From Oscillospiraceae bacterium (GTDB taxonomy: Bacteria; Bacillota; Clostridia; Oscillospirales; Ruminococcaceae): 64,000 nucleotides of DNA. This document shows, one piece after another, positions 25,160-32,905 of the stretch. The notes beneath the pieces were generated by a model, which was not told where the DNA came from, searched no databases, and saw only the letters and a program-made list of their open reading frames with translations. How positions within the stretch are numbered: position 1 is the first letter of the stretch; every line of letters begins with the position of its first letter. The stretch lies in NCBI GenBank assembly GCA_017828975.1, contig JAGAJN010000014.1:1-64000 (forward strand), read 5' to 3'. A program made the position numbers and the translations under genes.

Positions 25160-25372
25160 ATGTGTGATATGAGCTCTCTTTACATTTCACAAGGCAAGGC
25201 AGAAGGCATTGCACAAGGCAAAGCAGAAGGCATTCTTGAAGCAACAATAAAAATAATACGAAATCTGTACGAGCAAAAAATCCCCATTGAAATAATTGCA
25301 ACAGCAGCAGGTTTGACTATTCCCGAAACGGAAAAGTTTATCAAAGAAAATCTGTCGGCACAAGGAGGATAA
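25160..25372 (+). CDS. stand-alone copy of the Rpn C-terminal domain (RpnS-like)
   Basis: A 70-residue protein starting 4 bp after the Rpn stop, with its own GGGAGG site at 25146-25151. It is the same as the last 78 residues of the Rpn protein except for an eight-residue deletion in the G-K-A segment and about a dozen substitutions, mostly conservative (IPIEIIATAAGLTIPETEKF). It holds no nuclease residues. It could be a second inhibitor of the nuclease, a spare oligomerisation module, or a leftover of unequal recombination. The substitutions are mostly conservative and the frame is intact, which argues against decay. Confidence 0.75.
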   Translation: MCDMSSLYISQGKAEGIAQGKAEGILEATIKIIRNLYEQKIPIEIIATAAGLTIPETEKFIKENLSAQGG

Positions 25373-25377
25373 CAAAA

Positions 25378-26862
25378 ATGCTTGAAAATGCTCTGAAAAA
25401 CAAAAACGACCACTTTGATTATAAGGATATGACCGCCCGTTTGCAGGACACTCTTTCGGGCTTACAGCTGAAAATACGGGACAAAAAGCTGCCCGTTATC
25501 GTGGTTTTCGAGGGCTGGGGTGCATCGGGAAAGGGCAGCCTTATCGCAGAAATGATAAAGTATCTTGACCCGAGATTTTTCAAGGTACACTCCACCCTTA
25601 CCGCCACCGAATCGGAAAAGCGTTATCCCCTGCTGAAACGCTTCTGGGAAAATATCCCCGAATACGGCAAAATGTCCGTTATGGACAGAAGCTGGTATCA
25701 GGAGCTTGCCATCGCCCGAATGGAAGAAGGCATTTCCGCCGATGAATACAACGCCCGCATAAATTCCGTCAACAGCTTCGAGCGTCAGCTCAGCGACGAC
25801 GGATACCTTATTATAAAGCTGTTCCTACATATCAGTAAGGACGAGCAGAAGCGCCGTTTTATCAAGCTTCGTGACGATGACGAAACCAAGTGGAGAGTTA
25901 CCGAGCTGGACAAAAAGCGTCACAAGCATTACGACGAATATTACGAAGCATTCGACGATATGCTGGTGAAAACCAACTCTCCCCATGCACCTTGGAAAAT
26001 TATCGAAACCACCGACAAGGCGTTCACGAAGTTCCAGATGTTCAATATCCTTGTCAGTCAGATAACAAATGCGCTCAATGTGGATATGACGTCCGCTCCC
26101 GTTGTGGAGGATTTCCCGCTGGTTCCTATGCCCGCCCTTGCGGATATTTCGCTGGAGGGCAAGACCGTTTCACGGAACAAGTACGCCGAGCAGCTGAAAA
26201 AGTGTCAAAAGGAGCTGTCCAAGCTTCACAGCAGACTTTATCAGGCGAAAATACCGCTGATAATCGCTTTCGAGGGCTGGGACGCTGCGGGAAAGGGCGG
26301 TGCTATCAAGCGTATCGCCTCCGCACTTGACCCGAGAGGCTATGAAGCTATCCCCATTGCCGCCCCCGACAGAACGGAGCTTAACCACCACTACCTCTGG
26401 CGCTTCTGGAACCATCTCCCTAAAACGGGACATATAGCTATATTCGACCGCACCTGGTACGGCAGAGTTATGGTGGAAAGGATCGAAGGCTTCACCAAGC
26501 CCGAACGCTGCGCACAGGCATATACCGAGATAAACGAGTTTGAAAAGGACCTGACCGACAGCGGTGCTGTTGTGGTGAAATTCTGGCTGCAAATCGACAA
26601 GGACGAGCAGCTCAAACGCTTCACCGAACGTCAGAACACCCCCGAAAAGCAGTGGAAGATAACCGACGAGGACTGGCGCAACCGTGAAAAATGGGATCAG
26701 TACGAGGACGCCGTCAACGAAATGCTCCGCCGAACCTCCACCGTTTACGCCCCGTGGAATGTTATCGAAGCAAATGACAAGCTTTATGCAAGGCTGAAAA
26801 CCATGCAGATAATCATCAATGCTGCGGAGAAGAAGCTGAAGGAAGTTAAAAAGAAAAAGTAA
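25378..26862 (+). CDS. two-domain polyphosphate kinase 2 (polyP:AMP phosphotransferase type)
   Basis: A 494-residue protein with two PPK2 domains. The first (residues ~25-230) has the P-loop FEGWGASGKGS and MDRSWYQE; the second (~270-490) has FEGWDAAGKGG and FDRTWYGRVMVER. Tandem-domain PPK2 proteins transfer phosphate from polyphosphate to AMP to give ADP; in known members only one half is catalytic. The second domain looks the more canonical. Its AAGGAGG site comes from the end of the duplicated Rpn unit, 6 bp after that stop, so it is co-transcribed with the Rpn genes. It may help refill adenylates during stress. Confidence 0.9.
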   Translation: MLENALKNKNDHFDYKDMTARLQDTLSGLQLKIRDKKLPVIVVFEGWGASGKGSLIAEMIKYLDPRFFKVHSTLTATESEKRYPLLKRFWENIPEYGKMSVMDRSWYQELAIARMEEGISADEYNARINSVNSFERQLSDDGYLIIKLFLHISKDEQKRRFIKLRDDDETKWRVTELDKKRHKHYDEYYEAFDDMLVKTNSPHAPWKIIETTDKAFTKFQMFNILVSQITNALNVDMTSAPVVEDFPLVPMPALADISLEGKTVSRNKYAEQLKKCQKELSKLHSRLYQAKIPLIIAFEGWDAAGKGGAIKRIASALDPRGYEAIPIAAPDRTELNHHYLWRFWNHLPKTGHIAIFDRTWYGRVMVERIEGFTKPERCAQAYTEINEFEKDLTDSGAVVVKFWLQIDKDEQLKRFTERQNTPEKQWKITDEDWRNREKWDQYEDAVNEMLRRTSTVYAPWNVIEANDKLYARLKTMQIIINAAEKKLKEVKKKK

Positions 26863-26876
26863 ATACCGGCTTTTGC

Positions 26877-26914
26877 GAGGGTCGCCGTACCGATAAGGTG
26901 CGACGACTCTTTTT
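26877..26914 (+). terminator. terminator of the Rpn-PPK2 transcript
   Basis: GAG-x-GTCGC (from 26877) pairs with GCGAC-x-CTC (to 26909), inner ACC/GGT, followed by TTTTTT. Confidence 0.7.
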
Positions 26915-27089
26915 TGCATTGAATTAAAGCTTGACTTTCATAATCTTCATTTTCCGCCAAATCATGCAAACCTACAAAATATCACCCAAAAATGAAAGTG
27001 CAAAGTGTATAAATTTCTTTTTCAAACGTTTCGACTTGTTAATAAAATATAAAATTGCAAGAACAAACAATAAAACTTGCAAAAACCTC
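26915..27089. other. AT-rich intergenic spacer
   Basis: About 175 bp of AT-rich sequence between the PPK2 terminator and the glutamate synthase promoter. No gene, RNA motif or clear repeat was seen. Confidence 0.6.
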
Positions 27090-27118
27090 TTGACATTTTT
27101 CGAGAAACGTGGTATAAA
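27090..27118 (+). promoter_or_regulatory. sigma-A promoter of the glutamate synthase operon
   Basis: TTGACA (27090-27095), 17 bp, TATAAA (27113-27118), followed by a ~70-nt leader to the ATG at 27193 that contains one small hairpin (CATC-ACTT-GATG). Confidence 0.8.
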
Positions 27119-27192
27119 TAAAAAGTACCGCAAGGGAAAAATGAAATTTAAGCATCACTTGATGTCAACAATTATATAGGGAGAGTGAGTAT

Positions 27193-28299
27193 ATGTTAGA
27201 AAAAGAAGGTCAGGTAAGGATCCCCTCCGGCTGTGCTATCTCGGGCTTTATCAGCAGAGACGGCAATATGATAAGCGGCGAGGACGCAGTAAAATCCATC
27301 TCATATATGCACGACCGTTCAAACGGTCTGGGAGGAGGATTTGCAGGCTACGGAATCTATCCCGAGTATAAGGACCTGTACGCACTGCACGTTTTCTACG
27401 ACACCAATGCGTCCAGAGAGCAGACAGAGAGATTTCTCGACCGCCACTTTGACGTGGTAAACCTCAGCCGTATCCCCACAAGAAAGCACCCGAACATCAC
27501 TAATGAACCCCTTATCTGGAGATACTTCGTTACACCGCTGCCTACCAAAATGGCTTCGTCACAGCTGCCCGAAAAGGAGTTCGTGGCAAAGTGCGTTATC
27601 AGGATAAACAACGACATCAACGGTGCCTACGTTTTCTCCAGCGGCAAAAATATGGGCGTTTTCAAGGCTGTCGGCTTCCCCGAGGACGTCGGAGAATTCT
27701 ACCGTCTTGAGGAATACGAGGGCTATGCGTGGACTGTCCACGGACGTTACCCCACAAACACCCCCGGCTGGTGGGGCGGCGCTCACCCCTTCTCGCTGCT
27801 GGATTACACCATTGTACATAACGGCGAAATTTCTTCCTACGATGCGAACCGCCGCTTTATCGAGATGTTCGGCTACAAATGTACCCTGCTGACCGATACG
27901 GAGGTAATCACATATATCATCGACTATCTCAACAGACGTCAGAACCTTTCTCTTGAGGACGTTGCAAGCATTATCGCTGCCCCCTTCTGGAGCGAGATCG
28001 ACCGTATGGAGCCCGAAAAGGCAGAGAAGCTGCGCTATTTCAGAAACGTTTTCTCCAGCCTGCTCATTACGGGACCGTTCTCCATTATCCTCGGCTACAA
28101 CGGCGGACTTATGGCGCTCAATGACCGCTTGAAGCTCCGTTCCATGGTAGTTGCCGAAAAGGGAGATATGTTCTACATTTCCAGTGAGGAATGTGCGATA
28201 CGTGCTATCTGCCCCGATGCGGAAAATATCCGCTCACCCAGAGGCGGAGAGCCTGTAATTGTAACGCTTAGCGAGGAGGGCAAGAGAAAATGTCTGTAA
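27193..28299 (+). CDS. glutamate synthase glutaminase (class II amidotransferase) subunit
   Basis: Releases ammonia from glutamine for the synthase domain, the job of the N-terminal domain of classical GltB. The 368-residue protein has a candidate nucleophile cysteine in IPSGCAISGF (Cys14), which suggests removal of a 13-residue propeptide; further family features are WTVHGRYPTNTPGWW, HNGEISSYDANR and TDTEVITYIIDYL. The ATG has a GGGAGAG site. It is the first of five genes that together make the enzyme and overlaps the next gene by 10 bp. This separate-gene form is known from archaea and anaerobic bacteria. Confidence 0.9.
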   Translation: MLEKEGQVRIPSGCAISGFISRDGNMISGEDAVKSISYMHDRSNGLGGGFAGYGIYPEYKDLYALHVFYDTNASREQTERFLDRHFDVVNLSRIPTRKHPNITNEPLIWRYFVTPLPTKMASSQLPEKEFVAKCVIRINNDINGAYVFSSGKNMGVFKAVGFPEDVGEFYRLEEYEGYAWTVHGRYPTNTPGWWGGAHPFSLLDYTIVHNGEISSYDANRRFIEMFGYKCTLLTDTEVITYIIDYLNRRQNLSLEDVASIIAAPFWSEIDRMEPEKAEKLRYFRNVFSSLLITGPFSIILGYNGGLMALNDRLKLRSMVVAEKGDMFYISSEECAIRAICPDAENIRSPRGGEPVIVTLSEEGKRKCL

Positions 28300-29795
28300 A
28301 TTATTTTCCCGCAGAATTTGAAGTTCTGCGAAATACCGATAAATGTATCAAGTGCAGAGCCTGCGAGCGTCAGTGCGCTAACGAGGTCCACTTCTACGAT
28401 GCCGATTTTGATAAAATGCTCACCCATGACGATCAGTGCGTTGACTGCCAGAGATGCGTCACCATCTGTCCCACAGGTGCGCTGAAAATACATAAGAATC
28501 CCAATGAGTTCAGACAGAACTACAACTATACTCAGCAGATAATGACCGAGAATTACCGTCAGGCAGGCACGGGCGCAGTGCTGCTTTCCTCTATGGGAAA
28601 TCCTCTGCCCTATCCCGTTTACTGGGACAAAATTCTCATCAACGCTTCTCAGGTAACAAACCCGTCCATTGACCCGCTTCGTGAACCTATGGAAACCAAG
28701 GTTTTCCTCGGCAAGAAGCCCAATAAGATGTCCTTCAATGAGGACGGTTCCGTAAATACAAAGCTTGACCCACATCTGGAGCTTTCGGTGCCTATTATGT
28801 TCTCGGCTATGTCCTACGGCTCTATCTCCAAGAACGCTCACGAGTCCCTTGCAAGGGCGGCTACGGAGCTGGGTACATACTATAACACCGGTGAGGGCGG
28901 TCTGCATAAGGATTTCTATCAGTACGGTCCAAACACTATCGTTCAGGTAGCTTCGGGACGTTTTGGCGTTTTCAAGGACTATCTGGAAACAGGTGCCGCT
29001 ATCGAAATTAAAATGGGTCAGGGTGCAAAGCCCGGTATCGGCGGACATCTCCCCGGCGCTAAGATCAGAGAGGACGTTTCCAAGACAAGAATGATACCTA
29101 TGGGAACGGACGCTATCTCCCCCGCACCTCACCACGATATTTACTCCATTGAGGACCTCCGTCAGCTTATCTATTCGCTGAAAGAGGCTACCGAATATAA
29201 GAAACCCATTATCGTTAAGATCGCAGCCGTTCACAATGTTGCGGCTATCGCTTCGGGTATTGCACGTTCGGGTGCGGATATTATCGCTATCGACGGCTTC
29301 AGAGGCGGTACGGGAGCTGCTCCCACCCGTATCAGGGACAATGTGGGTATTCCTATCGAGCTGGCTCTGGCAAGCGTCGATCAGCGTCTTAGAGATGAGG
29401 GTATCAGAAACAACGTTTCAGTAGTTGTTGCGGGTTCTATCCGCTCGGCTTCCGATGCCGTAAAGGCTATCGCATTGGGTGCGGACGCTATCTACATTGC
29501 AACACCCGCTCTGCTTGCTATGGGCTGTCACCTTTGCAGAAGCTGCCACGGCGGCAAGTGCAACTGGGGTATCGCAACTCAGCGTCCCGATCTGGTAAAG
29601 CGTCTTAACCCCGATGTCGCTTACAAACGCCTTGTAAATCTCGTTCACGCTTGGGATCACGAGATCAAGGAAATGATGGGCGGTATGGGTATCAACTCTA
29701 TCGAAGCCCTCAGGGGCAACAGGCTTATGCTCAGGGGCATCGGTCTGACAGACAGAGAGTTAAAGATACTCGGAATTGCTCACGCAGGCGAATAA
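28290..29795 (+). CDS. glutamate synthase FMN-binding domain with N-terminal ferredoxin
   Basis: The core synthase, which adds ammonia to 2-oxoglutarate on an FMN-bound barrel. Residues 1-75 are a two-[4Fe-4S] ferredoxin (CIKCRACERQC and CVDCQRCVTICP). The barrel follows, with TGEGGLHKDF, GQGAKPGIGGHLPG, DGFRGGTGAAPT and the cluster-binding CHLCRSCHGGKC near residue 415. 501 residues. It overlaps the glutaminase gene and is followed 13 bp later by the electron-transfer genes. In classical enzymes this domain is fused to the others. Confidence 0.93.
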   Translation: MSVNYFPAEFEVLRNTDKCIKCRACERQCANEVHFYDADFDKMLTHDDQCVDCQRCVTICPTGALKIHKNPNEFRQNYNYTQQIMTENYRQAGTGAVLLSSMGNPLPYPVYWDKILINASQVTNPSIDPLREPMETKVFLGKKPNKMSFNEDGSVNTKLDPHLELSVPIMFSAMSYGSISKNAHESLARAATELGTYYNTGEGGLHKDFYQYGPNTIVQVASGRFGVFKDYLETGAAIEIKMGQGAKPGIGGHLPGAKIREDVSKTRMIPMGTDAISPAPHHDIYSIEDLRQLIYSLKEATEYKKPIIVKIAAVHNVAAIASGIARSGADIIAIDGFRGGTGAAPTRIRDNVGIPIELALASVDQRLRDEGIRNNVSVVVAGSIRSASDAVKAIALGADAIYIATPALLAMGCHLCRSCHGGKCNWGIATQRPDLVKRLNPDVAYKRLVNLVHAWDHEIKEMMGGMGINSIEALRGNRLMLRGIGLTDRELKILGIAHAGE

Positions 29796-29808
29796 GGAGG
29801 TCAGCAAA

Positions 29809-30258
29809 ATGAAAAGAGTATATGTAAACGAGGATCGCTGCCTCGGCTGTCATCTCTGCGAATTTTACTGCTCATTCGCAAACAGCGGTGCAGACGATAT
29901 GGCAAAGGCGTTCAAGCTGGATATGGCTGCAACGCCCCGAATCAAGGTCGAGGAGGGCGGAGATATTAACTTTGCAGTTTCCTGCCGCCACTGCTCCGAC
30001 CCGTCATGCGTAAATAACTGCATTACAGGTGCGCTGTCCGTTCATGACGGCGTTATCGAAATAGACGAAAGCAGATGTGTAGGCTGCTATACCTGCGTTC
30101 TCTCCTGCCCCTACGGCTGTATTGTCATCGACAAGAAAAACGGCGGAAGGACTATCACAAAATGCGAGCTTTGCACGAGAAATTCTCAGGGCGAGCCTGC
30201 CTGCGTTAAGGGCTGCCTTAACTCGGCTATCGTATTCGAGGAAAGGGGCGAGGACTGA
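29809..30258 (+). CDS. 4Fe-4S ferredoxin-type electron carrier of the glutamate synthase cluster
   Basis: A 149-residue iron-sulfur protein with cysteine groups CLGCHLCEFYC at the start, CRHCSDPSCVNNC in the middle, CVGCYTCVLSCPYGC after it and CELCTRNSQGEPACVKGC at the end, enough for about four clusters; layout is like HycB/DmsB-type subunits. The start at 29809 follows an AAGGAGG site; an ATG at 29776 would overlap the previous gene without a site. Its TGA overlaps the next ATG (TGATG). It probably passes electrons from the flavoprotein to the synthase. Confidence 0.85.
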   Translation: MKRVYVNEDRCLGCHLCEFYCSFANSGADDMAKAFKLDMAATPRIKVEEGGDINFAVSCRHCSDPSCVNNCITGALSVHDGVIEIDESRCVGCYTCVLSCPYGCIVIDKKNGGRTITKCELCTRNSQGEPACVKGCLNSAIVFEERGED

Positions 30259-31502
30259 TGAAATATGTTATTATCGGAAACTCGGCGGCAGGCATAGGCA
30301 CTGTCGAGGGTATCAGGGAATACGATAAGGACGGCGAGATAGTTATCATCTCCGACGAAAGCTACGATACATATTCCCGTCCTCTCATCTCATATGTTTT
30401 AAAGGGACAGGTCACCGAGGAAAATATGCGTTACAGAAACGCCGATTTCTACGAGAAAAACAAGGTGACAAAAATGCTGGGCAAGCGTGTCGCTTCCATT
30501 AATGCGGACAAAAAGGAGGTTTCCCTTGAAAGCGGCGAAACCGTTTCTTACGATAAGCTGATGGTTGCAACAGGCTCAAAGCCCTTCGTTCCTCCTATGG
30601 CAGGACTTGACAAGGTTTCAAAGAAATTTTCCTTTATGAAGCTGGACGACGAAAAGGCTGTCAGGGAGGCTGTTTTCGACGGTGCAAGAGTGCTTATCGT
30701 GGGTGCAGGTCTTATCGGACTTAAAGCTGCGGAGGCTCTGGAGCATTACAATGCAAAAATGACCGTTGTCGACCTTGCAAACAGAATTCTCCCCTCTATC
30801 CTTGACGAGGACGCTTCGGAGATCATGCAAAAGCATATCGAAAGCAAGGGCGTTAAGTTTATACTGAACACTTCCGTTTCCGAATTTACCGAAAATACCG
30901 CCAAGCTGGCAAACGGCGAAACGGTGGAATTTGATATGGTAATTCTCGCTGTCGGCGTTCGTCCCAACACCGAGCTTGTTAAGGACGCAGGCGGAAATGT
31001 TGGCAGAGGTATCATCACCGACAACAAGCAGCTTACAAGCCTCAAGGACGTTTACGCTGCGGGCGACTGCACCGAAAGCTACGATATTTCCATTGACGGG
31101 AACAGAATTCTCGCTATCCTCCCCAATGCGCATAATCAGGGCGTTGTTGCGGGCAAAAATATGGCGGGCAAGGAAGCATATTATCTCAATGCGTTCCCTA
31201 TGAATGCTATCGGATTTTTCGGTCTGCATATCATCACAGCGGGCAGCTATGACGGTGAAGCCGTTGTTGAAACCGACGGCGTAAGCTACAAAAAGCTGGT
31301 AGTTAAGGATAAGCAGCTCAAGGGCTTTATCCTTATGGGAAAATATATCGAAAGAGCGGGTATTTACACCTCGCTTATCAGGGAACATATCACCGCCGAC
31401 GAGTGCGACTACGAGCTTATGATGAAGGCTCCGCAGATGATGGCGTTTAACAGGGAAAGACGCAACGACAAGCTTGCAGGAGGTGTCGGAAATGAAAATT
31501 AA
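30258..31502 (+). CDS. FAD/NAD(P)-dependent oxidoreductase of the glutamate synthase cluster
   Basis: A 414-residue pyridine nucleotide-disulfide oxidoreductase fold: FAD site IIGNSAAGIGTVEGI at residue 4, NAD(P) site LIVGAGLIGLKAAEALE near 148, and the FAD-closing motif DVYAAGDCTE near 270. It lacks a redox disulfide and resembles rubredoxin/nitrite reductase-type flavoproteins. In this operon it most likely supplies electrons from NAD(P)H through the ferredoxin subunit, replacing GltD. It is coupled on both sides by overlapping start and stop codons. Confidence 0.85.
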   Translation: MKYVIIGNSAAGIGTVEGIREYDKDGEIVIISDESYDTYSRPLISYVLKGQVTEENMRYRNADFYEKNKVTKMLGKRVASINADKKEVSLESGETVSYDKLMVATGSKPFVPPMAGLDKVSKKFSFMKLDDEKAVREAVFDGARVLIVGAGLIGLKAAEALEHYNAKMTVVDLANRILPSILDEDASEIMQKHIESKGVKFILNTSVSEFTENTAKLANGETVEFDMVILAVGVRPNTELVKDAGGNVGRGIITDNKQLTSLKDVYAAGDCTESYDISIDGNRILAILPNAHNQGVVAGKNMAGKEAYYLNAFPMNAIGFFGLHIITAGSYDGEAVVETDGVSYKKLVVKDKQLKGFILMGKYIERAGIYTSLIREHITADECDYELMMKAPQMMAFNRERRNDKLAGGVGNEN

Positions 31503-32214
31503 CGCTGATGGACTTCATTTTCAGGTCCTGAACGAAAAAGTAAGAAGCTGCCCCGATGAGGAGATCGTTCTTGACAACGTTCTCGGTCAGAGATATATCG
31601 GAGCGGGTCTTTGCGATAAAAAGGTAACTATCAACGGCGTCCCCGGAAATGCTCTGGGTGCGTATCTCAACAACAGCCGTCTGGAGGTTTTCGCAAATGC
31701 GCAGGACGCTACGGGCGACACTATGAACGCCGGCGAGATCATCATTCACGGCAACTGCGGCGACGCTCTCGGCTACGGTATGCGTAACGGAAAGATATTC
31801 GTAGAGGGTTATGCGGGCTACCGTGCGGGCATTCATATGAAGCAGTATCAGGAGTTGAAGCCTGTGCTTGTTATCGGCGGAGTTGTGGGAGATTTTCTCG
31901 GCGAATATCAGGCGGGCGGTCAGATAATCGTCCTGGGTATCGGTGCGGAGGATAAGATCCCCGTGGGCTCATTCTGCGGAACGGGTATGCACGGCGGTGC
32001 TATCTATCTGAGAACGGAGCATTGCCCCACCGACCTTCCCGCTCAGGTTTGCGCAGCAGATGCCACACCCGAGGACATTGAGGAAATTCGTGCAGACGTT
32101 ACCGAGTTTGCAAAGGAATTCGGCTATAACGCAGAGGAGCTTCTTTCCTCACACTTCTATAAGCTGACACCCAACACTGCAAATCCTTACCGTCAGCTTT
32201 ATGTCAACAACTGA
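31492..32214 (+). CDS. glutamate synthase GXGXG-domain subunit
   Basis: The C-terminal structural domain of GltB as a separate 240-residue protein. The right-handed beta helix repeats are visible as GNALGAYLNNSRLEV, GNCGDALGYGMRNGKIFVEG and GVVGDFLGEYQAGGQIIVLG. It holds the ammonia tunnel in place in fused enzymes. The start at 31492 has AGGAGG upstream and overlaps the stop of the oxidoreductase by 11 bp. It completes the five-gene enzyme. Confidence 0.9.
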   Translation: MKINADGLHFQVLNEKVRSCPDEEIVLDNVLGQRYIGAGLCDKKVTINGVPGNALGAYLNNSRLEVFANAQDATGDTMNAGEIIIHGNCGDALGYGMRNGKIFVEGYAGYRAGIHMKQYQELKPVLVIGGVVGDFLGEYQAGGQIIVLGIGAEDKIPVGSFCGTGMHGGAIYLRTEHCPTDLPAQVCAADATPEDIEEIRADVTEFAKEFGYNAEELLSSHFYKLTPNTANPYRQLYVNN

Positions 32215-32226
32215 TTTCTTTATCGG

Positions 32227-32257
32227 ATTTTCCTTCGGATATTCTCCGGAGGAAAAT
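32227..32257 (+). terminator. hairpin after the glutamate synthase operon
   Basis: ATTTTCCTTCGGA (32227-32239) pairs with TCCGGAGGAAAAT (32245-32257), 13 bp with one wobble. There is little T-run after it because the -35 box of the ANTAR gene begins at the next base, so it may be a weak terminator or an attenuating hairpin. Confidence 0.5.
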
Positions 32258-32286
32258 TTGACATAAGACGGATTTTTTGTTATAAT
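32258..32286 (+). promoter_or_regulatory. consensus sigma-A promoter of the ANTAR regulator gene
   Basis: TTGACA (32258-32263), 17 bp, TATAAT (32281-32286). Full match to consensus. Confidence 0.85.
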
Positions 32287-32320
32287 AAACAAAATAAATA
32301 ACACAACATGGAGGGATCCG

Positions 32321-32887
32321 ATGAAAAAAGCTCTCCTGATCTCCAAAACTGCCGATTCTGCCGAAAGCGTTGCTGCTATTCTCGGTGAATGTGGCTTTGA
32401 GGGGATCTCATTTTCCGACGGAGAACACGCTTTATCCGTGATTGCGGAAGAAAGCTTTGATATAATAACTGTCATTACCCCTCTTGAAAATGCTTTCGGG
32501 CTGACGCTGGCTGCTAAGATAGCAAAAAGCTGCGAGTCGGGGCTGATAGTTCTGGTCAAGCCCGAAAGCCTTGACGAGGCTGCCGAAAAGCTTGCGGATA
32601 TTCCCGCTTTTCTGATGCCGAAAAATGTTTCAAAGACCATGTTTGCAAGGTCGGTGAAATATATGCTGTCCGTCAGCCGTGAGATGGATAAGCTGCGTTC
32701 TCAGACGGAAAAGCTTACTCAGAAGCTTGATGATGTGCGGCTTGTTGACCGTGCAAAATGTGTTCTTATTGAATATCTGAGAATAAGCGAGGCACAGGCG
32801 CACAGGCAGATACAGAAGCAGGCTATGGATCAGCGTATCACTCAGGCGGAGGTCGCAAGAAGTATTCTGAACACTTACGAATCATAA
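32321..32887 (+). CDS. ANTAR-domain antitermination regulator with degenerate receiver
   Basis: A 188-residue protein: receiver-like domain (1-115), coiled-coil linker (115-135) and a C-terminal ANTAR domain that binds paired RNA hairpins and prevents termination (LIEYLRISEAQAHRQIQKQ and AEVARSIL). In the receiver the phospho-acceptor position is not aspartate: the strand reads FDIITVITPLENAFG, where family members have a D before the M/P loop. So phosphorylation is unlikely and another signal, or a partner kinase-independent mode, must apply. Homologues next to glutamate synthase or glnA regulate nitrogen genes. GGAGGGA precedes the ATG. Confidence 0.85.
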   Translation: MKKALLISKTADSAESVAAILGECGFEGISFSDGEHALSVIAEESFDIITVITPLENAFGLTLAAKIAKSCESGLIVLVKPESLDEAAEKLADIPAFLMPKNVSKTMFARSVKYMLSVSREMDKLRSQTEKLTQKLDDVRLVDRAKCVLIEYLRISEAQAHRQIQKQAMDQRITQAEVARSILNTYES

Positions 32888-32905
32888 AGAAAAAAGGTGC
32901 ACACT

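Larger units (their letters stand above)
24904..25375 (+). repeat. tandem duplication of the Rpn C-terminal coding unit
   Basis: The unit that begins GGAGGTTGATACTATGTGTG at 24905 recurs at 25146, a 241-bp offset. The first ~55 bp differ at two positions, and the last ~50 bp (TTCCCGAAAC to GGCACA) are also close. The second copy lacks 24 bp (eight codons) in the G-K-A repeat. Both copies carry their own ribosome binding site. Confidence 0.9.

Noticed and set aside
27119..27192. ANTAR-responsive paired hexaloop hairpins in the glutamate synthase leader
   Set aside because: Only one small hairpin with a four-base loop was found and no terminator is present in the leader.
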